Positions 1 through 8,439 of a DNA stretch of 64,000 nt are shown here, piece after piece. The notes under the pieces were generated by a model. The model searched no databases. It had not been told where the DNA came from and worked only from the letters and a program-made list of their open reading frames with translations. The stretch lies in the NCBI GenBank assembly GCA_015063165.1, contig SUSZ01000005.1, positions 46,223 through 110,222 on the forward strand, in the 5' to 3' direction. This DNA comes from Thermoplasmata archaeon. Lineage in GTDB: Archaea > Thermoplasmatota > Thermoplasmata > Methanomassiliicoccales > Methanomethylophilaceae. The position numbers were made by a program, and so were the translations under genes. Numbering within the stretch: position 1 is the stretch's first letter; each line of letters begins with the position of its first letter.

Positions 1-1
1 C

Positions 2-154
2 AACAAGATCCATTCCCGTGGTCCTGTGGGCATGGAGGGGCTGATGATCTACAAGTACGTCCTGATCGGGAACGGACAGGTCGTCAAGGAATACGTCGGA
101 AAGGACGCTAAGCCTTTCAAGCACACGCCTTCGGAGAAGGAGTATCCGTTCTGA
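2..154 (+). CDS. proA: Glutamate-5-semialdehyde dehydrogenase, C-terminal end (partial)
   Basis: The window opens inside this gene; only the last 50 codons are present, ending at a TGA 8 nt before proB. The visible part contains a KIHSRGPVGMEGL stretch followed by YKYVLIGNGQ, which matches the conserved ProA C-terminus (KIHARGPxGLExLxxYKY). ProA reduces gamma-glutamyl phosphate to glutamate semialdehyde in proline synthesis. The tight spacing to proB indicates a proA-proB operon. Confidence 0.85.
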   Translation, partial: NKIHSRGPVGMEGLMIYKYVLIGNGQVVKEYVGKDAKPFKHTPSEKEYPF

Positions 155-162
155 GGGATGGC

Positions 163-1281
163 ATGTCGGAGAGGAAGGAGCTTCTGGGAGACGTCAGGCG
201 CGTCGTCGTCAAGATAGGCACCACGTCCCTGATCAAGGACGGGGCGGTGTCGAAGGATTTCATGGACTCGGTGGCGGATCAGGTCTCCCGTCTGAGGGAG
301 GAGGGCCGCCAGGTCCTTATCGTGACGTCCGGAGCCGTAGGCATCGGGTTGAAGGCCATGGGGGTGAAGCCCAAGCCCAAGGAGATGCCTATAAGGCAGG
401 CCGCGGCCTCCGTAGGCCAGAGCATCCTGATGCAGAAGTGGTCCGAGAGCTTCCAGAAGCATGGGATACTGGTGGCCCAGATCCTCATGACATTCGACGT
501 CTACTCCGACAGGGACAGCGCCAACAACCTCAACAACACGGTCGAGTCCCTTCTGGACAACTCGGTGGTTCCCATAATCAACGAGAACGACGCCGTGTGC
601 ATCAACGAGATCAAGTTCGGAGACAACGACACCCTGTCGGCCATCGTCGCCAGCAGGACCGATTCCGATCTCCTGGTGATACTCTCGGACATCGACGGCC
701 TCTATGACAGCAACCCCCGCGAGAACAAGGACGCCAAGTTCATCCCTGTGGTGACCAAGATAGACGAAACCGTCAAGGCCATGGCAGGCGGGACCGGCTC
801 CGGCTTCGGGACCGGAGGCATGAAGACCAAGATCGAAGCCGCCATGATCTGCAGGGATGCCGGATGCAATATGATAATCGCCTCCAGCAGCGTCTACGGG
901 GCCGTCTACCGTACCGTGGCGGGAGACGACGTGGGAACTCTGTTCGTCTCCGGAGACGAGGTCCCCAAGAAGCGCAGATGGATAAAATCGGCTCACGCCG
1001 GCGGTCGCATAACAATCGACAAGGGCGCCGAGAAGGCCGTCCTCGATCATAAGTCGCTCCTGCCCGTTGGGATACGCAAGGTCGAAGGCGAGTTCAAGAA
1101 GGGCGAGGTGGTTGACATAGTGTGCGACGGAGCGGTCATAGCCAAAGGCTCCCCCAGCTACAGCTCCAAGGAGCTCTCGGCCATCGCAGGGAAGCATAGC
1201 GAGGAGATCGAGAAGATCCTCGGCTACAGGCTGCACGCCGATGCAATCCTCTCGGAGAACATCGCGCTTCTGATAATCTGA
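163..1281 (+). CDS. proB: Glutamate 5-kinase
   Basis: 372 residues. ProB phosphorylates glutamate on its gamma-carboxyl, the first step of proline synthesis. The N-terminal amino-acid-kinase domain starts with VVVKIGTTSL near residue 14. It contains the FGDNDTLSA segment and the diagnostic GTGGMKTKIEAA loop. A PUA domain fills roughly residues 280-372, as in full-length ProB. The ATG at 163 follows a GAGGG ribosome-binding site 8 nt after the proA stop. An ATG at 158 is out of frame. A G-rich hairpin terminator follows the stop. Confidence 0.93.
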   Translation: MSERKELLGDVRRVVVKIGTTSLIKDGAVSKDFMDSVADQVSRLREEGRQVLIVTSGAVGIGLKAMGVKPKPKEMPIRQAAASVGQSILMQKWSESFQKHGILVAQILMTFDVYSDRDSANNLNNTVESLLDNSVVPIINENDAVCINEIKFGDNDTLSAIVASRTDSDLLVILSDIDGLYDSNPRENKDAKFIPVVTKIDETVKAMAGGTGSGFGTGGMKTKIEAAMICRDAGCNMIIASSSVYGAVYRTVAGDDVGTLFVSGDEVPKKRRWIKSAHAGGRITIDKGAEKAVLDHKSLLPVGIRKVEGEFKKGEVVDIVCDGAVIAKGSPSYSSKELSAIAGKHSEEIEKILGYRLHADAILSENIALLII

Positions 1282-1289
1282 ATAAAAAG

Positions 1290-1308
1290 ACGGGGGGTTC
1301 GCCCCCGT
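1290..1308. terminator. Bidirectional terminator hairpin
   Basis: A 7-bp stem ACGGGGG/CCCCCGT with a 5-nt loop lies between the proB stop (1281) and the stop of the convergent small membrane protein gene (1317). It is preceded by AATAAAAA. Its place between two converging genes suggests it ends both transcripts. Confidence 0.6.
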
Positions 1309-1316
1309 AAATCGTT

Positions 1317-1541
1317 TCATTGCTTCTTCTGGGAATAGTCCTTCTCGTGGATCTTCCCGTACTCGTCGTTGTCCCTCTTCGTGATGAGCTGGTAGAAGAT
1401 AGCTATCACGACGAACCCTATCAACAGAGGGATGAACGCCAGGTTCACGTCGTCGGTGTGCCTCTCGATGTATGCCATGGAGATTCCGAGCGCGACGGCG
1501 ATCAGGCCTACTACGGCGATTGCGTTGCTTATCGGCTTCAT
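1317..1541 (-). CDS. Small membrane protein linked to the AGCS symporter
   Basis: 74 residues, with predicted membrane helices at about residues 6-23 and 34-52 and a charged C-terminal tail rich in Lys, Asp and Glu. It begins 4 nt after the stop of the alanine:cation symporter on the same strand, so the two are almost certainly cotranscribed. Codon third positions are GC-rich, as in neighbouring genes. I do not recognise the family. A role as accessory subunit of the transporter is an inference from position and size. Confidence 0.65.
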   Translation of the reverse strand: MKPISNAIAVVGLIAVALGISMAYIERHTDDVNLAFIPLLIGFVVIAIFYQLITKRDNDEYGKIHEKDYSQKKQ

Positions 1542-1545
1542 GATA

Positions 1546-3015
1546 TCATCTCCACTCCGTGACTCCGCTCGAGTCCGAAAGGATGTCCTTGTGGAACTCG
1601 GGCTCTTCGATTCCGGCCTTCTTCTGGTTGCGCCAGTCCGCATAGGCTTCGAACACCTGCCTGCTGAGCAGCGCGACGATGACCATGTTGACCGAAGCCA
1701 TCGCCGCCATGAACGTGTCGCTGATGTCGTCCACGACGGTGACGTCCGCGATGATCGCGGCGACGAGCGCCGAGACGATGACGATGATGCGCACGAGGTT
1801 GATGGTGACCTTGCTGTCCTTGATGAACCTGGCGTTGGACTCGCTCATGGTGTAGTATCCGATCATGCTGGTGAAAGCGAAGATGAACATGAACACCGCG
1901 ATGATGTAGTTGGCGGCCTCTCCCATGGGAGTGCTGCTGATGACATCCTGGACGAGGACCGATCCCTTGTCTCCGAAGGCCATGATGGAGTCGAAGCTGC
2001 CGTAGGACAGGATGACGAGGGCAGTGACGGTACAGACCAAGAGGGTATCGACGAGGACACCGAAGGACTGGATCTTTCCTTGCTTGACGGGGTGCTTGAT
2101 GTCGGAGGTCGCAGCGACGTTGGCGATGGAACCCAGACCAGCCTCGTTGGAGAACACTCCTCTCTTCAGACCGGTGATGATGATCGTACCGATTCCACCA
2201 CCGATTATGCTGGGGATGTCGAACGCGTTGGCGAAGATCATTCCGATGGCGTTTCCGAGGTTCTCTACGTTGAAAGCCATGGCGATGATGGCGAAGATGA
2301 TCCAGAGGACCGCCATGATGGGGACGACGGTGGAAGAGAACTTTCCAATCAGCTTGAATCCGCCGAACACCAGGACCGAGGCGATGGCCGCGATGATGAC
2401 CGCGAAGATCATGTGGTTGTTCTCGAAGTCGAACGCTCCGCAGAGCGCGTTGGATGCGTTGCAGGACTGGACCATGACGAACCCGACTCCGAAAGTCAGG
2501 ACGAGCAGCATGGCGACGAAGATTCCGAGCTTTCTGCTCTTGAGTCCCTTCGTCGCATAATATGCGGGCCCTCCGTGATAGCCGCCGTCGGTCTTCTGCT
2601 CCTTGTAGATCTGCGCCAGGACGGATTCCATGAAGCTGCTCGCGGAACCGATGATGGCGAAGATCCACATCCAGAACACAGCACCGGGTCCTCCGGTGAC
2701 TATAGCTGTGGCCACTCCGGCGATGTTTCCTACACCGATACGAGCGCCCATGCTGATGCAGAACGCTTCGAACGACGACAGCTTCTTCTTTCCTTTCCCT
2801 TCGCTGACACCTGACAGCGCCAGCTTGGCGTTGCGCCCCAGGTGTGTGATCTGGATGCCCTTCAGCTTGATGGTGAAGACGATGCCCAGACCGATGAGGA
2901 AGACGAATGCGATGCGCCAGAAGTAAGCGTTCCAGACGCAGACCATTCCGTCTATTGCCGTGATTAGGTCGACCATTTTATCTCTCCCCATGCTCAGCAT
3001 GAGTGATTGCTCCAT
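1546..3015 (-). CDS. Alanine/glycine:cation symporter (AGCS family)
   Basis: 489 residues with about ten or eleven hydrophobic helices. The family signature GNIAGVATAI...GGPGAVFWMW lies near residues 90-120. AGCS proteins import alanine or glycine with sodium or protons. The first ATG at 3015 is used; ATGs 8 and 13 codons in are alternatives. A TATA-like CCATAAATT (minus strand, around 3047-3057) or TCATTATAA (around 3083-3091) lies upstream. Two copies of a CTACGA-N3-TCGTAG palindrome precede it. The same palindrome stands upstream of the aspartate dehydrogenase gene at 40148, which hints at shared amino-acid control. Confidence 0.9.
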   Translation of the reverse strand: MEQSLMLSMGRDKMVDLITAIDGMVCVWNAYFWRIAFVFLIGLGIVFTIKLKGIQITHLGRNAKLALSGVSEGKGKKKLSSFEAFCISMGARIGVGNIAGVATAIVTGGPGAVFWMWIFAIIGSASSFMESVLAQIYKEQKTDGGYHGGPAYYATKGLKSRKLGIFVAMLLVLTFGVGFVMVQSCNASNALCGAFDFENNHMIFAVIIAAIASVLVFGGFKLIGKFSSTVVPIMAVLWIIFAIIAMAFNVENLGNAIGMIFANAFDIPSIIGGGIGTIIITGLKRGVFSNEAGLGSIANVAATSDIKHPVKQGKIQSFGVLVDTLLVCTVTALVILSYGSFDSIMAFGDKGSVLVQDVISSTPMGEAANYIIAVFMFIFAFTSMIGYYTMSESNARFIKDSKVTINLVRIIVIVSALVAAIIADVTVVDDISDTFMAAMASVNMVIVALLSRQVFEAYADWRNQKKAGIEEPEFHKDILSDSSGVTEWR

Positions 3016-3100
3016 GCTCGCCCATACGAAAGACGGACCAGACGCAGCAATTTATGGCTTTACCGTATCTTGACTATCCTTATAATGATTTTTCACCAGT

Positions 3101-3115
3101 CTACGAATTTCGTAG
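3101..3115. promoter_or_regulatory. Palindromic operator copy 1 (CTACGA-N3-TCGTAG)
   Basis: CTACGAATTTCGTAG has perfect 6-bp inverted arms around ATT. It lies 86 nt upstream of the symporter start, just upstream of a TATA-like TCATTATAA on the minus strand. Copy 2 starts exactly 50 bp away. A third copy lies at 40045-40059. Confidence 0.55.
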
Positions 3116-3150
3116 AAATCAAGTCTAATTTCTAAGATAAAATATGTTTT

Positions 3151-3165
3151 TTACGAATTTCGTAG
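3151..3165. promoter_or_regulatory. Palindromic operator copy 2
   Basis: TTACGAATTTCGTAG differs from copy 1 only in its first base. Its offset of exactly 50 bp is close to five helical turns, so two bound regulators would face the same side of the DNA. The surrounding region is strongly AT-rich. Confidence 0.5.
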
Positions 3166-3174
3166 CAGTTTTCA

Positions 3175-3629
3175 TTTTGGTACCTTCTATTCATCAATAA
3201 TTGTCGATTATGCATCCAATCAGAATCCAAACTCGTTCTGTCGAACTGTCGAGGCTTCAGTTTGGACTGCATAGGGGATCAAAAGTGCTGCCGACGTTTC
3301 GCGTCATCCCGGGCGCAATCCCGATCACGAATCACCGAAGCGATATTGTCTACCATCGGAGGGAACGACCTTTGCCATTGGGATCGAAGTCCGGTACGCA
3401 TAGCGTTCTCGGGAAATGGAATCTAAAAGAGGTGGTCGTCGGCCAGACCTTGTGGGTCGAAGCCTCAGACCGTCCATGTTATCCTAGTATTGATATTTAA
3501 AAATATACACGGAAAACCTGGAATCTTTGCTTGAAACGATGGGTTCCCCCACACCAACGCATCGGAGAACGACTTGATTGAGACACAGAAACAAGCAGAA
3601 ATGACAAGAGTTGGAAGAGAAGAGATGAG
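3175..3629. other. Gene-poor stretch with a strong minus-strand TATA box
   Basis: About 450 nt with no convincing coding sequence. Reading frames on both strands lack the GC-rich third positions of neighbouring genes. On the minus strand an ATATTTTTAAATATC block at about 3489-3503 is a strong archaeal TATA candidate pointing toward 3470 and below. A small RNA or a short peptide of about 50 codons starting near 3480 (minus) could be made. I could not assign either. Confidence 0.3.
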
Positions 3630-3703
3630 TGGACCCGGCCGGATTTGAACCGGCGACCTCCGCCATGTCAAGGCGACGTCATAACCATCTAGACCACGAG
3701 TCC
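3630..3703 (-). tRNA. tRNA-Val (GAC)
   Basis: A complete cloverleaf reads on the minus strand: acceptor GGACTCG/CGGGTCC with one U:G pair, anticodon stem TCGCC/GGCGG around loop TTGACAT (anticodon GAC), T-arm GCCGG-TTCAAAT-CCGGC, discriminator A. No CCA is encoded, so maturation needs the CCA-adding enzyme. A CTTATATAAT TATA box lies about 25 nt upstream (around 3727-3736). Confidence 0.93.
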
Positions 3704-3761
3704 GATAAGTGCAGTATAGAGCTGCATTATATAAGGTTTTCCCACAGCCAGCCTTGGCATA

Positions 3762-4001
3762 TCATACCCTGACGACTATCTTTCCGTTGGCTTTTCCGCC
3801 GTCCAGAACGGTGGGGGTCCTCCCCACGATGTTGTCTGGTCTCGTGAACATGTTCCTGATCCTCTTGGCCACCCGCACGGTTTCCTTGGAGGATTCCAAC
3901 CTGCTGTCCCATGGGATGATGAACGTCGGTTTGAGGACAGTCCTTCGCGACAACTTCGGGATATACATCGGATTCGTGTCGATGAAGCCGCTGGACCACA
4001 C
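3762..4001 (-). CDS. Small conserved-looking protein divergent from Kae1
   Basis: 79 residues from a GTG at 4001. The codon third positions are strongly GC-rich and few codons are rare, so this looks genuinely coding. The sequence has no cysteines and is rich in beta-forming segments and in Arg/Lys (for example SRRTVLKPTF and KRIRNMF). A longer reading from the ATG at 4067 would overlap the divergent kae1 gene and its promoter, so I prefer the shorter form. A short leader could begin under the CTTAATA element at about 4019-4026. I do not recognise the family. Confidence 0.5.
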   Translation of the reverse strand: MWSSGFIDTNPMYIPKLSRRTVLKPTFIIPWDSRLESSKETVRVAKRIRNMFTRPDNIVGRTPTVLDGGKANGKIVVRV

Positions 4002-4050
4002 GTGAACGGTTCCGACAGGTATTAAGGACGGTTCGCGGTACAGCAGGGCG

Positions 4051-5034
4051 ATGATAACGCTGGGCATCGAGGGAACTGCTCACACGCTGGGCGTAGGGAT
4101 TGTCGATTCGGACTGCAAGGTCTATGCTAACGAGATCGACATGTTCAAGCCCCCGACCGGAGGCCTCCATCCGAGGGAGGTGGCCAACCACCATGCGGAT
4201 GTCGTCGCCCGCGTCATATCGGAAGCCCTCGACAAGGCGGGGATGACGCCCAAGGACATCGATCTGGTGTCTTTCTCCATGGGTCCAGGCCTCGGGCCGT
4301 GCCTTCGCATAGCGGCTACAGCAGCCCGCGCCTTGTCCGGATACCTGAAAGTCCCCATCGTCGGCGTGAACCATTGCATAGCGCACATCGAGATCGGACG
4401 CGCCCAGACCGGATGCACCGATCCGGCTCTTCTGTACGCATCGGGAGGCAACACCCAGGTGATAGCCTACTCCGAAGGCCGCTACCGGATCTTCGGCGAG
4501 ACCCAGGACATCGGGATAGGCAACATGCTGGACAAGCTCGGGAGGGACCTCGGGATGGGGTTCTACGCCGGCCCCGTCTTCGAGAAGCTCGCCAAGGAGG
4601 GGGACAAGTACTACGAGCTCCCGTACTCCGTCAAAGGCATGGATGTGGCTTTCTCGGGCCTCATGACCGCCGCCCTGGCGCTTCACAAGAAGGGCGTCCG
4701 TCTGGAGGACATCGCGCTCTCCGTGCAGGAGACAGCGTATGCGATGCTCACGGAGGTCACCGAGCGCGCCATGGCCCACATAGGCAAGGACGAGGTCCTT
4801 CTGGGAGGAGGAGTCGTCCAGAACATGCGTCTGAGGGAGATGGTGGCCGACATGGCCCACGAGAGGGGAGCCGAGATGTTCGTTCCCGACCGCAGGTTCT
4901 GCATGGACAACGGCGCCATGATAGCCTGGCTCGGCAGCGAGATGTATTCTTCGGGGGTCAGGATGGACGTCTCAGACACGGCGGTGATGCAGAGGTTCAG
5001 GACCGACGAGGTCGAGGTAACCTGGAGAAGCTGA
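4051..5034 (+). CDS. kae1: KEOPS subunit Kae1 (tRNA t6A threonylcarbamoyltransferase)
   Basis: 327 residues. Kae1 transfers threonylcarbamoyl to A37 of ANN-decoding tRNAs within the KEOPS complex. The metal-binding HCIAH motif is near residue 110, preceded by SFSMGPGLGPCLR. DIGIGNMLDKLGRDLG and the C-terminal DNGAMIAWLG block are also present. The kinase Bud32 is not fused here, unlike in some euryarchaea. A TATTAAGG element 25 nt before the ATG suggests a nearly leaderless mRNA. The gene converges on the DHH nuclease with 2 nt between them. Confidence 0.95.
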   Translation: MITLGIEGTAHTLGVGIVDSDCKVYANEIDMFKPPTGGLHPREVANHHADVVARVISEALDKAGMTPKDIDLVSFSMGPGLGPCLRIAATAARALSGYLKVPIVGVNHCIAHIEIGRAQTGCTDPALLYASGGNTQVIAYSEGRYRIFGETQDIGIGNMLDKLGRDLGMGFYAGPVFEKLAKEGDKYYELPYSVKGMDVAFSGLMTAALALHKKGVRLEDIALSVQETAYAMLTEVTERAMAHIGKDEVLLGGGVVQNMRLREMVADMAHERGAEMFVPDRRFCMDNGAMIAWLGSEMYSSGVRMDVSDTAVMQRFRTDEVEVTWRS

Positions 5035-5036
5035 GC

Positions 5037-6383
5037 TCACTGGGAGGAAGCCAGCTGCTCGCCGATCTTCGCGTCGAGGTTCTTGAGGAACTGCTCGATC
5101 TTGTCCAGAGGAACCGATCCACCGGAAGCGATCTTGTGCCCTCCGCCGGACCCTCCGACGGATGCGCAGGACTCCCTCATGGCGATGGACAGGTCCACGC
5201 CCTTCTCGAGCTGGCACCACATCCCTCTGGACGACAGGTTCACAGGGTCGTTGGACATGTTCAGGCCGATGGTAGGCTTGTCGGGGTCACCGATGGACTG
5301 CATGGCGATTCCGCAGAGCATCCCAGTGAATCCGGAGTCGCTGGTGTCGAACCACTGGATGTGCTCCATCTGGTTGAGGCCCTTGTTGTCGAGCTCGACC
5401 ATGCTGGCCACAATCTGCGCGGCGGACTCCTTGGTGACCTCCTCTCCCTGAGCGAGGCTCTTCTGGTCTCCCATTCCGGCCGCAATCCCGACTCCTCCGA
5501 TCCCGGCGCGTCCGCAACTGTTGAGGACGGACGAGAGCACCTCCGCATCTATGTTAAGGCCTTTGAGGCGGTACCTGTTGCGGGCGACCTCGTTCATGGA
5601 GGACACCTGCATCCCCTGAGCGGTCAGCTTGACGGCTATCAAGGATGAAAGCTTCCTCTTCTCCTCCTCGTCTAGGCTCTCGTACGACCTTCCGCTGGAG
5701 ATTCCCGCGTCCTTCATCAGGGCGGCCACTCCATCGGTGTTCCCGCTGACCCCGCGTATGTACGGGTCGGTCATCAGGTACAGGCCGGTCATGATGTCCC
5801 CGGACGGGATGAGCGAGCCAGGCATCTCCTCGATGTATCCGCGCTTGACCCCTTCGGAAAGGAGGTAGGTGTTCAGGCCGGACAGGCCGTTGATGTGCTG
5901 CCTGTCTCCCGCAATTCCGGCGAAGGCGACCTGCACGAGGTCCCAGTTCCTCTCGTCGACGGTGACCGAGAACAGGAGAGACATGGTGGCTCCGCATCCC
6001 GAGGTCATCCCGTCGATGCCGTAGAGGTGGGGGTTGGCGTAGCAGACGCGCTTGGCTTCTGATATGATCGTGTGGTGGTCCAGGACGACGACGTCGAAAG
6101 GCATCTCGTCCAGCTGGGAGATATAAGACGCTCCCAGGTCGGTGATTATGACGCACTCGGACTTGCAGCCGCGTATGATGTCGATCCCGCGGTCGTTCAG
6201 CGTCGTGAAGAGGGTGACGCGGAACTCCTTTCCCAGGCGGAGAAGGGTCTTCGCGATGATGGCCGCGGAAGATACCCCGTCGGCGTCGTAATGAGAATAG
6301 ACTTGGATGAAATCATGGCCGCGGACGATATCCGCAGCCTTGGATAAGGTGGTAAGGAGTTTAGGTGGGACCTGGTTGTCCAT
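5037..6383 (-). CDS. RecJ-like DHH/DHHA1 phosphoesterase (archaeal GAN type)
   Basis: 448 residues. The DHH domain shows YSHYDADGVSSAA near residue 30, DHH within VVVLDHHTI, and GDRQHINGL. The DHHA1 domain shows GGSGGGHKIASGG near the end. Family members are 5'-3' single-strand DNA exonucleases or RNA-degrading enzymes; the GINS-associated nuclease is one. I start at the ATG at 6383, 5 nt after the rpsO stop, because the upstream 16-codon extension overlaps that gene. The rpsO-recJ gene order is common in euryarchaea. Confidence 0.9.
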   Translation of the reverse strand: MDNQVPPKLLTTLSKAADIVRGHDFIQVYSHYDADGVSSAAIIAKTLLRLGKEFRVTLFTTLNDRGIDIIRGCKSECVIITDLGASYISQLDEMPFDVVVLDHHTIISEAKRVCYANPHLYGIDGMTSGCGATMSLLFSVTVDERNWDLVQVAFAGIAGDRQHINGLSGLNTYLLSEGVKRGYIEEMPGSLIPSGDIMTGLYLMTDPYIRGVSGNTDGVAALMKDAGISSGRSYESLDEEEKRKLSSLIAVKLTAQGMQVSSMNEVARNRYRLKGLNIDAEVLSSVLNSCGRAGIGGVGIAAGMGDQKSLAQGEEVTKESAAQIVASMVELDNKGLNQMEHIQWFDTSDSGFTGMLCGIAMQSIGDPDKPTIGLNMSNDPVNLSSRGMWCQLEKGVDLSIAMRESCASVGGSGGGHKIASGGSVPLDKIEQFLKNLDAKIGEQLASSQ

Positions 6384-6388
6384 TTGTC

Positions 6389-6844
6389 TCACTTGAGCAT
6401 GAGCTCCGCGTTCTTGAGAGAATATTTCCAATTAGCGGAAAGGACGCCATTCTTCTTGTAGTAGCGCTCGAGCCTTCTGATCTTTGCTTCGATCATGTTG
6501 AGGCCCCTCTTGTTGGAGACGTCTCCCTTGTTCTCCTTAAGGTGAACGTTGAGGGAGATGGCGCGCTTCATGAGGTTGGAAAGGTCCTCGGGAAGGGAAG
6601 GCTTGACTCCCTTCTCGTCCATGATCTGGGTGATGGTCTTGCCAGTGGCGAGCTTGACGCTGGGGACACCGTACTGGTCTCTGAGAACAAGCCCGATCTT
6701 GGCGGAGACGAGTCCATCCTTCGCGAGCTTCACGATGAGGTCCTCAATTTCGGTGGCGTTGAGAGGAACCCATTCGGGATTCTCGGAAATCATGGGGCGT
6801 TTCGAACAGGATTTACCTTTCCTTCTAGTGTGCATTCTTGCCAT
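6389..6844 (-). CDS. rps15: Ribosomal protein S15 (uS15)
   Basis: 151 residues, the archaeal/eukaryotic long form. The N-terminus is basic (MARMHTRRKGKS). The core helices include HLKENKGDVSNKRGLNMIE and KIRRLERYYKK, followed by the C-terminal LSANWKYSLKNAELML. The protein binds 16S rRNA in the small-subunit platform. A TTAATTAATTATAAGG element at about 6903-6918 (minus strand) is a plausible promoter serving rps15 and recJ. Confidence 0.95.
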   Translation of the reverse strand: MARMHTRRKGKSCSKRPMISENPEWVPLNATEIEDLIVKLAKDGLVSAKIGLVLRDQYGVPSVKLATGKTITQIMDEKGVKPSLPEDLSNLMKRAISLNVHLKENKGDVSNKRGLNMIEAKIRRLERYYKKNGVLSANWKYSLKNAELMLK

Positions 6845-7015
6845 AGTGTGATCCTCCGAATCATCTATATGGGGCGAGGCTGAACGAACCAATGACGACC
6901 CCTTATAATTAATTAACTGAACGGGCCGAGGCAAGGGCGCATATAAAAGGCTCGAGCATCCGTAGTGTTTTGCATAATATAAATTAGTAAACAACCTATA
7001 CGAGCCCGGGTTGGA

Positions 7016-8398
7016 ATGAAGCGGCTCAATCAGATCGTCTGGTACCTGGGGTATTTGATATCGATCATTCCGGTGTGCATGATAGTCATCTACAGCTTCG
7101 GCGCCGATATCCTGGTGTACATCCCTCTTGTGATAGGCATCGTAGGGACCCTGGTCCTGGTGGCTGTCGGCAACGGAGGCGACCTGAACATGGCCCCTCC
7201 GCCTGTCACGGACTATCCTGTGCCGTTCATCGGTCTGAGCAAGATCGGCGGGAGCCAGGTGTACTATCTGGCCAAGAACGGGTTCATGATGTTCGTGGTG
7301 CCATTCGGCGCTGTCAGCGCTCCGATCCTCGCGGTCCTCATAGCGCTCATCACCATTCCGATCGGGCTGGTCATGTTCATAATGGCCGCCTGCCTGATAC
7401 CATATCTCGCCGTCGTGGACGCGCTGTACCTTGCGACGCTGTTCCTTGCCAAGGTTATCGACAGGCACCAGTACAGCGTCAACACCTCCAGGTTCGTCTG
7501 TCCGGAGTGCGGGAAGAAGTCCTACCGTCCTGTGTACGATGTCGAGGGCAGGATGATCCAAGGCTTATGCCCCACAAACAAGGGGATATTCAGCCAGGAG
7601 ATGGAGGTCCGCAGCGTCCCGTGCTTCGGATCCAAGGGCGGAAGGAAGAAGCTCAATCAGTACTGTCCCGACTGCAAGGCCACCGTGGAGACCGAGGAAG
7701 GAAGGTCGTTCGTCGTGAGCATGGCAGGAGCCAAGTCCTCCGGCAAGACCAGCTTCTCTTTCTCCGTCCTGGGCGAGTTCATGTCCACCAACGGGAACCA
7801 CAAGGCCTCCAGCGAGAATTTCTACTTCTCCAGGGACGACGGCCTGCTCGACGACTACCGCAGAGGCATCTGCAATCCTACTCCGCTGAGCTACAACACG
7901 CCCCACATCCTGACATTCGAGGCCGGCCGTTTCGTCACCAAGAGGCACATCTTCATGTGCGACGTGAGCGGAGGCTTCTTCTCCAGCGACTACAGCACCG
8001 ACATCCAGCCTCAGTACGAGTACAACGACGCGATAGTGTTCACCCTGGACCCTACATGCTACAACGCCCAGGACGTCGCGTACGCGGCCTATGTGGGATT
8101 CATGGAGAAGTACCGCCTCTACAACAAGATGGACGCCTCCAAGAAGATCACCGTCCCTATCGCCGTGGTAGCAACCCGCGCAGACAAGCCGGGATCCTTC
8201 GGGAACCTGGTCGGAGCCGAGCTCAGGGAGAAGATGGTCGAGGAGGGCTACTTCCCTCTGATAAACATGATCGAGAAGGACTTCCTGGCGGTGACGTTCT
8301 ATTCCTGCGACGTGTCCAAGGAGGGAACGGCCTCGGAGATAATGAAGCATCTCAGTGATGCCACGGCCTACAAGATCGGGCCTCTCTTCAAAGAATGA
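7016..8398 (+). CDS. Membrane-anchored P-loop GTPase with zinc ribbon (chaperone-GTPase cassette)
   Basis: 460 residues. Predicted membrane helices lie near residues 8-28, 33-52 and 92-145. A zinc ribbon follows (CPEC at 162-165, CPDC at 217-220). The C-terminal half is a TRAFAC-like GTPase: P-loop GAKSSGKT 238-245, Walker B-like DVSGG 316-320 and G4-like TRAD 387-390. It resembles the second GTPase of the cassette (10206) in order of parts and in having a zinc module before the P-loop. It likely works at the inner face of the membrane. Its partners are the Hsp70 and GAP1-like proteins next door. The biochemical role is unknown. Confidence 0.75.
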   Translation: MKRLNQIVWYLGYLISIIPVCMIVIYSFGADILVYIPLVIGIVGTLVLVAVGNGGDLNMAPPPVTDYPVPFIGLSKIGGSQVYYLAKNGFMMFVVPFGAVSAPILAVLIALITIPIGLVMFIMAACLIPYLAVVDALYLATLFLAKVIDRHQYSVNTSRFVCPECGKKSYRPVYDVEGRMIQGLCPTNKGIFSQEMEVRSVPCFGSKGGRKKLNQYCPDCKATVETEEGRSFVVSMAGAKSSGKTSFSFSVLGEFMSTNGNHKASSENFYFSRDDGLLDDYRRGICNPTPLSYNTPHILTFEAGRFVTKRHIFMCDVSGGFFSSDYSTDIQPQYEYNDAIVFTLDPTCYNAQDVAYAAYVGFMEKYRLYNKMDASKKITVPIAVVATRADKPGSFGNLVGAELREKMVEEGYFPLINMIEKDFLAVTFYSCDVSKEGTASEIMKHLSDATAYKIGPLFKE

Positions 8399-8402
8399 AT
8401 GG

Positions 8403-8431
8403 GGCCGGAGGGGGCAGATTCCCCCTCGGCC
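8403..8431. terminator. GC-rich terminator hairpin between convergent genes
   Basis: GGCCGGAGGGGG and CCCCCTCGGCC form a stem with one bulge around loop CAGATT. It lies just after the GTPase stop at 8398 and before the convergent Hsp70 stop at 8440. Confidence 0.55.
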
Positions 8432-8439
8432 AGAAGTTT

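Noticed and set aside
1432-2814. 460-residue open frame on the plus strand, rich in Asp and Val
   Set aside because: It lies opposite the AGCS symporter, whose family motifs are clear. The open frame follows from codon bias of the real gene.
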